DNA of 64,000 nt. Origin: Caenorhabditis remanei (lineage: Eukaryota; Nematoda; Chromadorea; Rhabditida; Rhabditidae). How positions within the stretch are numbered: position 1 is the stretch's first letter; each line of letters begins with the position of its first letter. The stretch is taken from assembly GCF_010183535.1 (NCBI RefSeq), contig NC_071329.1:19420879-19484878 (forward strand), in the 5' to 3' direction. The position numbers and the translations under genes were made by a program. Shown here piece after piece: positions 32,757 through 45,300 of this stretch. Under the pieces are notes generated by a model that was given only the letters and a program-made list of their open reading frames with translations, was not told the origin of the DNA and ran no database searches.

Positions 32757-34282
32757 ATATCTTAATCTTAATTATGCAATTAAATAAATATTCTTATTCT
32801 TTGTGATTCTTCCAGTTTCTGGTTATGGGGGTTATGGCACATTGGGTTTTTGGTAGCTTATAGAGATGTCGGGAAGTGAAAATGTTCTTATCCGGAAGTC
32901 GGAAGTCGGAAGTAGATTTTTTGCAAAAGTTCAAAAACTCCCATTTTCTGTCCTTTTAGACCATTTTTCCAAGTATTTCTGTCATATGTACTCTTCGTAA
33001 ATTCCACAGTTATGAAATGTCGTAAATCGGAAGTAACTTTTATTATCCGGAAGTCGGAAGTCGGAATTCCGACAACACTGGTAGCTTAAAATGAAGCATT
33101 TTCTATCAACCGGTTGTTTTGGATTCATTCGGATACTTTCAGAATATTTAGAGTCCCATATTAGAGCTGTGCGGAATTCCTTCCTTCGACTTCCGCCTCA
33201 GAGTTGTATGGAATTCCGACTTCCGACTTCCGAGTTCCGCCTTCGCTTTTCAAAAATTCAAAAATGTGACTTCCCTACAACTCTGTCTCCCATTTTTATT
33301 TTAGGAAGTAAATAATTATCAAATTTTTGTATTATAAATTTTTTTGCTTATTTCCCCAGAAATAGCTTTAATTACATTCCCTATTTTTTTTAACTTGTCT
33401 GTTTTAATTTATTTCTGTTCTATTCTACCCACTTTTTGGAGCATTTTTGCTCTCGATTTTTTGTCTCTTCCACAAAAAGCCAATGTTTCAATGAATGTGA
33501 TCGATAAATCCTTAGATTGGTCTGCTAGCTCAACTACAAACTACAACTCATGAGCTAGCATACCAATTTCTCGTTTTCCACTCCAAAAACTCAAAAAAAA
33601 ATTTTCACTGAACCACCGTTTTCTCCTGCTCTTTCTCTTCCTCTATTAATTATTTTAAGCCATTTTTCGCATTAAAAACTGAAAAAAACGACGAATTCCC
33701 AGATTGGTCTGCTAGCTCCACTACAAACTACAACTTTCGAGCTAGCAGACCAACTCGTCGTTTTCCACCCCAAAACTCAAAATTTTCTCTTCTTTTCAAA
33801 TTTTTTTTGCATTGGACCACCGACTTCTTCCTCTTTTATTATTCACATAAAAACCCTCCAAATGCTCCAATTTTGGAGAAAACCGGCGGGAAAAACGCGG
33901 TAAATTAATGGTAGAGGGAAGGGACGACCCGAGAAAATAACAAATTAGGCGGTCCATTTGTTAGTAGGGGGACTAATTGAAACACGGGGTAAGAGCTTCT
34001 GAAGGCAGCCAGCACAACGTCTTCTGAATTCTTGATGATGATGAAAAAATTCTTCGTGTCTTCTGAATCCTAACGTCTTCTGAATTCTTCTGAATTCTTC
34101 TGAATTCTTCTGAATACAGAAACAACATCTTCTTGGTGTTTTTCCACTCCGCCCCCTTTATTTTTGAATTCTAAATGAGATTAATTTTTGAAGATAAAAA
34201 ATTTTGAAGACTCGACAAAAAAATTTCATTTCTTGAAAAATTTCTTGACGTCTTCTGACTTCTGAATCCTTTCCTCTGAACC
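32757..34282. other. boundary spacer between receptor cluster and housekeeping genes
   Basis: Holds repeated CGGAAGTCGGAAGTCGG words (about 32894-32916, 33050-33068 and, inverted, 33185-33242), an inverted copy of the emc-2 3' end (33300-33610), the first two copies of the TTGGTCTGCTAGC palindrome (33517-33567, 33704-33753), and a tandem TTCTGAATTC microsatellite (about 34020-34115). No gene is apparent. Confidence 0.55.
33300..33610 (+). repeat. inverted duplicate of the emc-2 3' end and flank
   Basis: Matches the reverse complement of about 35290-35600. It shares GGAAGTAAATAA (the last codons and stop of emc-2), then GCTTTAATTACATTCCC, CTTGTCTGTTTTAATTTATT, AATGAATGTGATCGA and a copy of the TTGGTCTGCTAGCTC palindrome in the same relative place. 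Divergence is moderate. The globin gene lies between the two copies. Confidence 0.75.
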
Positions 34283-35242
34283 ATGGGACTTATTCTGGCG
34301 TATTTCCGACGTCCTAAGCTTGATGTCGAGAGAATTCGGGCGGTCTGGATGGACCATATCAATGGGAACGATGACTATTTTCAGGAGGTATGTTAATCTG
34401 TCTGTGTATCCGCGAATCCGGATGTCCAGGGTGAAAATAAATACGAAATTCGAGTTCCTTGAGGTCGTTCTCCTATATCCCGACGGTTTTTAGACAATTT
34501 TCAGATTTTCTGCATTTTGTCGTAGGATATGGTGTACGCACAGTTTTGAAACTACAGTACTCTCAAAATTGTAAAATGAGAGCTAGAGACGCAGAGAAAA
34601 AGTGTATGGGGGTAGTTTCACACGTAGAATCTGAATATCATGTCAAAAATTGTTTTGAGAAACGTTTTAAAGTCGAAATTTGCTTTTTTGAAGAAAAAAA
34701 ATGATTTTTTTTTCAAATTTTCAGGTGATCCACCGTATCTGCAAACGGAACGATGGGATCCGTTGTGCCATGTTGACTCAAAACGCTCAGCATGCCGAGT
34801 CGGCCGCCGAGGAGGACTTCGTACTCTCCAATATTGCTGACCGGATTTCTCAATTCTTTCATCAGCTTATTGAGGTATGTCTGTCTGTGTGTCTGTCATG
34901 TCTGTCCGGATGTCCACAGAATTCTTTGCAGGACGACGTTCTTCTGAATACCGTTGAGCTCAAGAAGTGTTGCTATGACTTGGGACGTCAACATTCAGCG
35001 TACTCGAAGAAACAGTTCAAGGTTTGTCTGTCTGTCTGTGTCCGTTCCGGGTGTGTCCAGATGTCCAATTTCAGATTTCATTCTGGGAAGAGTTCACACT
35101 GACAATGATGGATGTCCTGGAACAAAACTACCCACAAACTACAAAAGAAGAACAGAAGGCGTGGCTTCATTTTCAGCGATTTGTGAATGAGAACATGTTG
35201 GATGGATATTTGGATGCGCTCTCTTATAATAATAAGAAATAA
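34283..35242 (+). CDS. globin-family protein
   Basis: A 170-aa protein from exons 34283-34387, 34725-34874, 34932-35021 and 35075-35242. The second half fits a globin: an F helix with LGRQHSAYS, whose His is a good candidate for the haem-binding proximal residue (F8), a G helix beginning FWEEFTLTMMDVL and an H helix with AWLHFQRFVNENM. The E helix is less clear and no obvious distal His is seen. Nematodes have many such divergent single-domain globins with roles in oxygen sensing or redox biology; which orthologue this is cannot be fixed here. Introns 1-3 all start or fill with CTGTCTGTGTGTC-GGATGTCCA repeats. The stop codon overlaps an AATAAA. Confidence 0.8.
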
Positions 35243-35583
35243 ATTCTTGTTTTATAATTCACTATTGTGATGGTTATATTATCGAAAATAAGAAGAAAAA
35301 TTAGAGTTTTGGGGTGCAAAACGAGAAGTTGGTCTGCTAACTCATGAGTTGTAGTTTGTAGTTGAGCTAGCAGACCAATCTGGGGATTTTTCGATCACAT
35401 TCATTAAACAATTGGCTTTTTTGTGGGGACAGACAAGAAATCGAGAGCAAATAATGGGGAGAATGGAACAGAAATAAATTAAAACAGACAAGTTGAATAT
35501 AATGGGGAATGTAATTAAAGCGATTCAATTTTTTTGGGGAAAAGAGAAAAAATATAATTCTTAAAATACAAAAAATTGACGAT

Positions 35584-37699
35584 TTATTTACTTCCGACGG
35601 TCACTTTCATCGCCTCCAGACAGTTGAGAATTCCATCGGATTCCGGATTGCTTTTTGGGCTGATCTGCAATGAAAAATCGATAATTTCTGCTAGAAACTG
35701 TGATTGGTCTGCTAGCTCCACTACAAACTACATCCCATGAGCTAGCAGACCAACTTCTCGTTTTCCACCTACCTTCTGATAGCGATTAACCAAATTATCG
35801 ATCGCGTCGACGGCGGCGGTTCCGGCCTTCTTCTTCTCCGACGCATTTTTCGTCGTTGAGGCGATTTGGTTGTTGCTCTGAAAGAAGGAAATCAATAGGA
35901 TTTGGAGAGTTGGTCTACTAGCTCGAAAATTGTAGTTTGTAGTGGAGCTAGCAGACCCATTTTCATTATTTCTCATTTTTCACAGTCATTTGCAAGGTTT
36001 TCGATGGAATTTTTTGGTTTTTAGGACAACTTGGGGCGCTGCTTAGCGTAAGCAGCTTATGTGATGACTTACCAACAGAATTCCATATTGAGATCTCAAA
36101 TCGGTCGGATTGATTTTGAGAGCGCGCTCGTAGTAGGCACGAGCCAGTTCGATGTTCTCGGCGCCACCCTGTAAAAAACGGATTTTGATTCAAAATTTTG
36201 AATATAAATCTGTAGTTTGTAGTGTGTGTGGTCTGCTAGAAACTACGAAATCATAGCTTCAAGGCCAAATTTGACAATTTTGGAGCCTTGGTCTGCTAGC
36301 TCGATCTTTGTTGTTTGTAGTTTTGCTAGCAGACCAATTTCAGTGTTTTTGACTAAAAATCACAGGAACTCCGGGATTTTTCGACGAAATCAGCTTCGGA
36401 ATCTATTTATATGTCAGTTTTAGACAAAAATAGGGAAATTAGGCTGATTTCTTGAAAAATCTCGAAATTTTTGCGATTTTTAGTCAAAAACACTGAAATT
36501 GGTCTGCTAGCTATACTACAAACTACAAAGATCAAGCTAGCAGACCAACGCCCGATTTTTCTTCGGAAATCGGTTTCCTACCAACCTGAGTATATCTCAA
36601 ATCTCCCAACCGTCTGAAATACATTGAATTGAGTGGCTGAATGAGAACACACTCTTCAAGACAGTGCACTGCCTTCGCCACGTCATTCTCCTGAAGGAAC
36701 AACTCGCTGAGCTGAAGCCATGCCTCCGGATCGTTCAGGAAAATCTGAAATTTGAATTTTTAGGCAGCGCCGTAAAACTAAGCAGCTCCAAACCTTGAGG
36801 TACTCATTGATAGCACGAATCGCATCCAATCGCTTACCTTGAGCAAGAAGAACAGCGACTTTTCGCTTGCGATAGCTCTGGAAAAATTGAAAAATTGGTC
36901 TGCTAGCTCGAAAGTTGTAGTTTGTAGTTTGTGTAACCTACATTATTATTTGGATCCTCCTCGACAAGTCGATCATAGATTTCCAGTGCCTTTTGGTAAT
37001 GTTCGGTGGCCTCCAATTGCATCGCTTTCAGCTTGAGGACACGGTTACTCTTTGGAAATTGAGCATGAAGGGAATCGATGCATTCTTGAGCCAAATCGAC
37101 ACGTGCCGCGTCGAGACCAGCGATGCAAACCTAGAAAGTAGAGAAAAAATGAGTTTAAAAAAGTGAAAAATCGATAGGATTTGGAGAGTTGGTCTGCTAG
37201 CTCGAAAGTTGTAGTTAGTAGTGGAACTAGCAGACCAAAATTAATTTTCTTAATTTTTGGCGTGTTTTCGATCGAATTTCTCCGTTTTTCTTTAATTTTC
37301 CAACGATTTTTCCGATTTTCTACCAGCTTTAACTAAAATTGAGGGAAAACTTATGGAAAAAATTAGTAAAAAAAGACAACAATCAATCGGATTTGGAGAG
37401 TTGGTCTGCTAGCTCGAAAGTTGTAGTTTGTAGTGAAGCTAGCAGACCAAAATACATTTTTCGCCGTTTTTGCTCAAATTTTGTTCACTTTTCTTCGTTT
37501 TTCTTGAATTTTCACGATTTCCTACCTGTTCCAACACCGCCCACTGCTCATCACCAAGCGACGCTGGCGACCGAGAGATGATGTGCTCCCAGATCTCAAC
37601 GACCTCCTCACTACGACGAACACCGCATTCTCTCCATTTCTTCAACTTGGCACGTGCGTCCTCATACGATAATTGAGTCAAATCCGTAGTTTCTGTCAT
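35584..37699 (-). CDS. emc-2: ER membrane protein complex subunit 2 (EMC2/TTC35)
   Basis: TPR-containing cytosolic subunit of the ER membrane complex, which inserts tail-anchored and multipass proteins into the ER. The model gives 295 aa from exons 37699-37526, 37130-36942, 36877-36794, 36744-36586, 36168-36073, 35877-35773 and 35664-35584. Length matches human EMC2 (about 297). Visible TPR-like segments include HYQKALEIYDRLVEEDPNN, GKRLDAIRAINEYLK, DPEAWLQLSELFLQEND, CVLIQPLNSMYFRRLGDLRYTQ and ELARAYYERALKINPTDLR. Several introns carry the short palindromic element. It starts about 305 bp after the alh-6 stop on the same strand, so the two could be co-transcribed. Confidence 0.93.
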
Positions 37700-38004
37700 T
37701 GTTTTTTACCTTAAATGGAATTATAAGGAAAAATTCCATTGGAAATGTTGAAAACGATATTGGCACAGCAATAAACTACTGGGATAGACGAGAAAGCAAA
37801 AAGCAAAAATCGAATAAAATAACTTTTTAAAAGAACAAATACATTATTATGCAATAAATCATTTAAATCACTGGGTGGTTACAGGGTAAAGCGATCGGGA
37901 TTTTTTGTGAAAAAACGGGGAAATTTTCGGAAATAATAACTAAATTCGGGGCCTAAATTCTTAATTCAATCTCAATATGAGATTTTCAAGAAAAACAAAA
38001 AAAA

Positions 38005-41000
38005 TTATTCCATCGATGGATATTTCCAGTCGGTGAGTGGCACTGAGGTCTCCTTGATCGTCAGTGGAGACGTCCATCTCAATCCATAATGGGGACCGCC
38101 CGCCTTATCGTTGGTACCGGACATCCGGGAGCCGCCAAAGGGTTGTTGACCGACGATGGATCCGGTGGATTTGTCGTTGAGATACATGTTTCCGACGGCG
38201 TCACGGAGAACGTCACGAGCTCTGGAATTGAGAAAAATTAAGGAAATCGTTGATGTAGGTCTGCTAGCTCACTACAAACTACAGAAACAGAGCTAGCAGA
38301 CCAACGAAAACTTTTCGCGCGATTTCTTTCTTTTTCGCTCGTTTTTTTTTCTAGAAACAAAATGAGTTATCAAATTGATCTGTTGAGCTACATACTATAG
38401 AAATAGAGCTAGTAGACCAATCAGAGGGAGTGACATTGGTCTGCTACCCCTGAGATCGTAGTTTGTAGTTAAGCTAGCAGACCAATTCTCGCGCCACTCA
38501 CCTATACAAGAATTCCTTATCCTGCGAGAACACAGCACCAGTCAATCCGTATGGAGTGACATCCTTGACTGTCTCCAACACCTTATCCACCTCCGAATCC
38601 TCATAAACGTATACAGTGACCACCGGACCGAACATCTCTTCAGTCAACAATTTACTTTTTGGATTCGTCACAGTTATGAGTGTCGGCTCGATGAAATATC
38701 CAGTCGAATCGTCACATTTTCCTCCTAAAACGATTTTCGCCCCGTCCGCACCAGTCTTCGCGTAATCTATATAAGATTTCAGACGAGCGAATGCCTTGTC
38801 ATCGATGACAGCCGATAGGAAAACAGAACCATCTCTAACGTCTCCCAACTTGATTTCTTTATGAATCTCAGCGATTTTCGATTCAATTTTTGGCCAAATT
38901 GATTTCGGAGCGTAGACTCTCGAACACGCGGAACACTTTTGTCCAGAGTACTCCCAGGCGGAACGGGCTGTACCAGCGGCGACGGCATCGATGTGAGCGG
39001 ATGGGTGAATGAAATGGAAGTTCTTTCCGCCGCATTCTGGAAAAAAACTAGTTGAAAAATTGAATTTTTAAGAAAAAAAAAAGGGAGAAACGCAAAGATT
39101 GGTCTGCTAGCTCACTACAAACTACAAATCAAGAGCTAGCAGACCAAAATTGATTTTCTACAGCGTTTTTTGTCTTTTTTTTTTGCACAAACCTCCAATA
39201 AGCTTGGGGAAAGTGACATAATTATCCAAATTCTCCGCAACTTTTCTCCAAATCGTTTTGAAAGTGGGCACGGATCCAGTGAAATTGACCGCACTCAAAT
39301 GCGGAGAACTCGTGATGACGTCACCGAAAACTGGTCCATCTGAAGGCAAGAAAGAGAGAATTCCAGACGGCATTCCAGCTTCTTCAAGCAACTCGTAGAT
39401 CAAATAATTCGAGAGAACTGCCGTGTCCGATGGTTTCCAAAGCGACACATTTCCCATGAGTGCCGGCGCTGTCGGCAGATTTCCTCCGATTGCTGTGAAG
39501 TTGAATGGGGCGATGGCGGCGACGAATCCCTCCATTCCACGGAATTGCATCGTGTTTTTGGTGATTTTTGTGGAAATTGGCTGGTAATGTTCGAGTTCCA
39601 AAGCGAAAGCGGCGTTGAAACGGAAGAAGTCGATGAGCTCACAGGCGGCGTCGATTTCTGCCTGAAAAAAATAAAATTTGAAGTTTTTAGTGATTAGACT
39701 ATCTTTTTCATGGAAAAATTGAAGGAAACTATTAAAAACAGGCAAAATTCGATAAATTGCGGTATTGGTCTGCTAGTTCTAATATTGTAGTTTGTAGTGA
39801 GGTAGCATATCAACAGCGAGTTCTGGCCATTTTTCTCAGAATTCTGAAGTTTTCATCTAAAATTTCGGTTTTTCGTCAGAAAAAAGAAATGAAAACAACT
39901 GGAAAATCACTTTTTTTTTCAGAAAAAAAGCATAAAATCAGCGAAATTTAGAAAATCTGACTAAATTTCGTCATTGGTCTGCTAGCTCAAACTATGTAGT
40001 TTGTAGTCTAGCTAGCAGACCAATATGCGATTTTTTCGAATCTATATATTTAGATATTTCAGTAATTATTGTTTAAAATCGTGCCGTGTCGGTCTGCTAA
40101 TTGAACCATTTCTCTACCTGAATAATATTCTTTCCCTGTCCCAACATTGTCGCTGCATTCAACTTCATTCTATACTTTCCGGCAGCCAAATCAGCAGCAC
40201 GAAGGAGAATTTCAGCACGTTCCCTGCAAAAAATCGATAATTTTATTCATTTTTATCACTGAAATCCGCCTTACTTGAGTGGTTTTCTCTCCCAAGCGGC
40301 TCTCGACTGAAGTGCCACATCGATGGCTTCTTGAATTTGTTCTCCGGTTGCATGTGTGTAACGAGCGAGCGTCGAGCGGTGATCGGATGGCTGAAAAATG
40401 TAGAAAATTCGATTTTTAATTTTAAAAATTAAAAATTTCGAAGAAAAACTACTAAATTGAGCGAAAATCATCGGGGCTAACTACAAACTATAGAAAAATA
40501 GCTAGCAGACCAACTTCGGCGGAGCGCAATTTCTCCAATTGGTCTGCTAGCTCTGAAATTCTAGTTTGTAGTTGAGCTAACAGACCAAAGTATTGATTTT
40601 TCCGATTTTCCACCTAAAAACTCACAATAACTTGTTTTTTCTCCAATTTATTCGTGATTTTCTTGTCTCCGATTCTCAATGGGATGTCGGTGATGTTCTG
40701 AAATCAATAAAATATATTAAAAAAATAATAATTTCTGCTAATTTCCCATTTGAAAAACTGAAAACTGTACAGTTTCTCTTCTCGTAAAGAGAAAAGCGAG
40801 ATGTCTGCGTCTCTTGTAAACTAACACTCTCTTCTCAACTAGTCAATTGGATTGTTATCGCCTCTCTGCCTGTTTTCTAGGCCACTGTTTCGTCCCCAAA
40901 TTTCTCAACCAAACGTTTTTTTTCAGTTTTGTATCAATTTTTACAATTTTCGCTGACTCATTCACCTTGCTATAATGTGCCAGTGCCGATTCCAAGTCTT

Positions 41001-41142
41001 GTCGCTCTTTACTTCCTTTTCTATACTCCAAAATCGGCTCATTCGTCTTCTTTTTCATGAAATCTGCAGAAGTCAGACCGCTGTATGTGGATACCGCGCA
41101 TTTTTGTGTGAGCAGCGATCGGCGAGCAGCTAGTGTGAGCAT
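38005..41142 (-). CDS. alh-6: delta-1-pyrroline-5-carboxylate dehydrogenase, mitochondrial (ALDH4A1)
   Basis: Oxidises P5C/glutamate semialdehyde to glutamate with NAD+, the second step of proline catabolism, in the mitochondrial matrix. Model of 570 aa from exons 41142-40945, 40697-40626, 40390-40275, 40223-40118, 39661-39193, 39036-38502 and 38221-38005 (human enzyme about 563). The start [13 protein letters not shown] is a basic, likely mitochondrial, presequence. Visible family blocks: [71 protein letters not shown], the active-site cysteine in [20 protein letters not shown] and [13 protein letters not shown]. Most introns contain palindromic elements. Confidence 0.95.
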
Positions 41143-42350
41143 TCTGGAATTTGATTGGAGTTAGGAGAACGAAATATTGAGTGATACGGTAGAATTAAAG
41201 ACAATTTAATTATTTTTCGCCTGATAGATTTGATCGGAATAGACAAAAACGTGAAAAAAACGGCAAAGTGTTAATTGGTCTGCTATCTCTACTATAAACT
41301 ACAAGGTCAGAGCTAGCAGGCCAACACTGGTCTGCTAGCACCCATTTTGTAGTTTGTGGCGAGCTAGCAGACCAATTTCAGTGTTTTTGACTAAAAATCG
41401 CAAGAGTTCCGAGATTTTTAGACGAAAATAGCCAAAATTCTCTATTTTTTGTCCAAAATTAACTACTAATGGGTCTGAAGCAAAATTCTAAGGCTGATTT
41501 CTTGGAAAAATCTCGGAATACCTACGTTTTTCATTCAAAAACACTGAAATTGGTCTGCTAGCTAGACTACAAACTACAAAGATTGAGCTAGCAGACCAAT
41601 TTCAGCATTTCGCTTCCAAAAACGTCATTCATCTATTTTTGCTTATTTGCATTCGACTTTCGAAGCTTAAAAGCTTTTTTTGCTCAGATTTCGGCTGTAA
41701 AAAACAGAAATTACAGTAATTTTAAAGGCGCATAGCAGGAATTTTGAACTACTCTCATAGCACTGACCGCCAATTTATAAAAGCTCTAGTTTTCTAGTTT
41801 GTAGTTTATTTCTACGTTTTTTTAAATTTCGAGTAATTTTCGTTCAAAACCACGATTTTCACAATGAAAAATTGAAAAATAGGATACAAAAATCATCATT
41901 TCGTCTTTTTCTGCAAGATGAAGCGAAACAAAATGAAACATTTTCTCTTTTTTCTCTCAAAACGACAAGAGAAAAATAGGAAAATTGAGCCGCGAGTGGC
42001 ACAGAGCCATTGCTCCAAGAGTACGAGAGAGCGAAAATCGATGAAGAGGATTAGAGAAATAACTGAGCAAGTGCGCTCCTCTGAGCTTTTCAAGTGTCGC
42101 CATTCTCTCATCAATGGGAGACTATTACATTGTCAAGAAATGACCAAATTAGACGCTAAACACGTGGTTTTTATAGGTTCTGATGTGTCTCCCTTCACTC
42201 TCGCTGAAATAAATTCGTTGAAATAACAAAACGAAAATCAGATTGATCTGTTAAATCATCACCAAAAATATCTTCTTTTACAGATAAGACGTGCAAAGAG
42301 AGAAAGACGATAAAAGAGAAAAGGAGACATTTGACGGTCAAGTCGAGAAA
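41143..42350. other. divergent spacer between alh-6 and fcho-1
   Basis: About 1.2 kb that must hold both promoters. Contains two adjacent palindromic elements (about 41276-41325 and 41326-41374) and a third at 41550-41600; the last two flank a self-complementary middle and form one compound element. An ORF at 41918-42226 has no recognisable similarity and is not called as a gene. Confidence 0.5.
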
Positions 42351-45300
42351 ATGACGGCTGAAGGACTACTTTATGCCGATCATTTTTGGGGGGAGAAGCA
42401 TCACGGATTTCAGGTAAAAATTTCAATCGAAAAATGACAAAAAATTGTGGAAAACGCTGACTTTCACCGGAAATTTCAAAAATCTCGCCTGCAAACTGAC
42501 AGGAAACCACCGCTTTTTCAATTTTTAATCAAAAAGCAAGAGAAGGAGAACAAAATTGCCATCTGGCACATTCCGTGGCAGAACGAGGGCGTTGGTCTGC
42601 TAGCTCCCATTTTGTAGTTTGCAGTGGAGCTAGCAGACCAATTCTCATTACGAGCCACCCACACCCATTTTGGCTCGTTTTGATTCTAATTTCCTTATTC
42701 GAAATGACATGTTAGGCGAGTAGAGTGATTTATGTATTCTCGTAGCTAAAAAATCATAAATAGAGCGTGAGAAAAAAAAAAGAAAAAATTGTTCTTTAAA
42801 CGACATTTTTTTCGCTGTTGTGGAAAGTTGTGTATGAATTTTTTTTTCGAGATTTGCTCACTCTTTTCTCTCACAAAAAAAATCAAAAGAAATTCTTAAA
42901 AAATCGACAAAAACAGTGAAAACCACTCAGCGAAAATTTGCCATTGGTCTGCTAGCTCAATTTCCGTAGTTTGTAGTGGAGCTTGCAGACCAACGAGCAC
43001 GCTACGTGTCAAAAACGACTGAAAACTAAAAAGAATTTTATCGTTTCAATCGGATTGTCCTTTCCTTTTATTCAGACACCGCGCACTTTTCTCTCTGACA
43101 AAAACCGGAACAAATTTCAAAAAAATCGACAAGAAACGATAAAAATCTCTCAGTCATTGGTCTGCTAGCTCAATTACTGTAGTTTGTAGTGGATCTAGCA
43201 GACCAACGAGCTTACCACGTGTCAAAAACGACTAAAAACTAAAAAGAATGTTATCTTTTCAATCGGATTGTCCTTTCCTTTTATTCAGACACCGCGCAAG
43301 GCCACGTGCTTATTTTGCACTTTTTATTAGTCAGTTAAAACAATTTTTCTTTTTTTTTCGAAAAAAAACCTGTTCCCTTCCCCCCTTCCCGATCAAACTA
43401 TCATCATGATCGGGAGAGTGTTATCAATAACAAGTAATAGAAATCAATAATTAGTTTCGTACCGCCCGTGTCATCTTATTCTCCAATTATCGGTATTATT
43501 GAATGGATTTGAAGGTGCTACAAGAGAATCTGAAGAAATCCGAGGAAACCGTCGCCGAAGTCGCTCAATTTGTGAAGGAACGATTGTCAGTGGAAGATGA
43601 ATATGTTAAAGCAATTAATCGGACCGTGCATAAGGTAAGTTTCTAGAAAACCGCAAAAAAAAATCGAGCAAAAATTGTCGTTGGTCTGCTAGCTCTGTTT
43701 CTGTAGTTTGTAGTGAGCTAGCAGACCAATCTCTGCGTTTTAGCCGTTTTTCACAATTTTTAACTTAAAATTTCAAGCTTTCAACTATTATGTCACTTTC
43801 TCCAAGCTTATTGGACGTTTGTGAAAAAGAAACTTGAAAAAAAAACTGAACAAATGAGCTGAAAATGGCAAAAAAACGCAGTAGAAAATCAATTTTGGTC
43901 TGCTAGCTCTTGCTTTGTAATTTTTAGTGAGCTAGCAGACCAACAGTGAGTTCTGACCCATTATTTCAGAATTTTCTGCTAAAGTTTCGGTTTTTCGTCC
44001 GAAAAAGAAATGGAAACAACTGAAATACTATTTTTAAGAGAGAAAAAGCATAAAATCAGCATTTTTTTAAAACTTGACTAAATTTCGTCATTGGTCTGCT
44101 AGCTCTGTTTTTGTAGTTTGTAGTGAGCTAGCAGACCAATGTCAACGTCTAACAACGGCTTGCTTGATTTTTCACAGTTTATGGCTCAAAACCTGAAAAA
44201 CTAACATTTTCTCTAATTTCAGGTGTCAAATTTCATCCAAAACGGGTCGAATATCGATGCGATGTGGCAGTTGACCAAGGGAACGATGGAATTAATGGCT
44301 GAAATCCACGTGATGCTTGTCAAAAACCTACAAGATCTTTCGAGAGAAGTACTAAAATATAAGGATGACGTGAATAAGACACGCAAAGAATTGAAACAAC
44401 CACAAGTCGCCGAGGCGGTGAATTTGATGCAAACGACGACGACGTGTCTTCAAAAAGCGAAAGAAACATATCAGCATAGGTGTCAAGAGCTGGAAAAAGC
44501 GAAGAAAGAGACGAATGTAAATGTTAAGGAAATAAGCAAGGTTCGTGACTGAAAATTTTGGAAAAAACGCCAGAAGCGGGCCAAGAGTGTGAAACTTCCT
44601 AATTGGTCTGCTAGCTTCAACTTTTGTAGTTTGTAGTCGAGCTAGCAGACCAACAGTGAGTTCGGACCCGTTATCTCAGAATTATAAAGTTTTTAGCCGA
44701 AATTTCGGTTTTTCATCCGAAAAAGTAATGAGAACAACTGAACTACAGCTTTTGAGAGAAAAAAGATAAAATTCTCCAAATAAAATCCGCCACACTTAAA
44801 AAATCTGGCAAAATTTCGTCATTGGTCTGCTAGCTCAAACTTTGTAGTTTGTAGTGAAGCTAGCAGACCAATCTGCTATTTTCAAATGAATGTTTCCTTA
44901 TTTTCAGATCGAATTAAAAATCGCTCGAGCACGTGACGAATACAAAAGCTACGTGGAGAAGTATGAGGTCGTTCGTGAGGATTTTGAGACGAAAATGAGC
45001 GATTCGTGCAAGAAATTTCAGACTTTCGATCGGTATTTTTATTCTAATAAATTTATTTTTTCAATTGTATTTGCAGATCCCTCTACGCCTCGATTCAACA
45101 ATTTATTCTACTCTACGCGAATCATTCGACTGAAATGTCGTCTGCTAGTTTTCAAGTCGCCGAACAGTTTCGGGAATCAATTCAACATTTGAATGCTGAT
45201 GAATTTGTGAGAAAATTCATCAAGAGCAAATCAACGGGCTCGGAAAAGCCACGTAAGTCATTGGTCTGCTTGGCTACAAACTACAAAGATTGGTGCTAGC

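Larger units (their letters stand above)
33517..42640. repeat. TTGGTCTGCTAGC palindrome, copies around emc-2 and alh-6
   Basis: Near-palindromes of about 50 bp with ends TTGGTCTGCTAGCTC and GAGCTAGCAGACCAA and an asymmetric core of ACTACAAACTACAA (either strand). Clear copies start near 33517, 33704, 35329, 35704, 35910, 36288, 36499, 37190, 37401, 38262, 38436, 39099, 39765, 39974, 40538, 41276, 41326, 41550 and 42592. Degenerate or half copies lie near 36212, 36895, 38376 and 40476. They sit in introns or spacers, never in exons. Confidence 0.9.

Noticed and set aside
41918..42226. 102-codon ORF upstream of fcho-1
   Set aside because: No similarity recognised, basic low-complexity composition, no splice context; probably promoter or 5' flank sequence.
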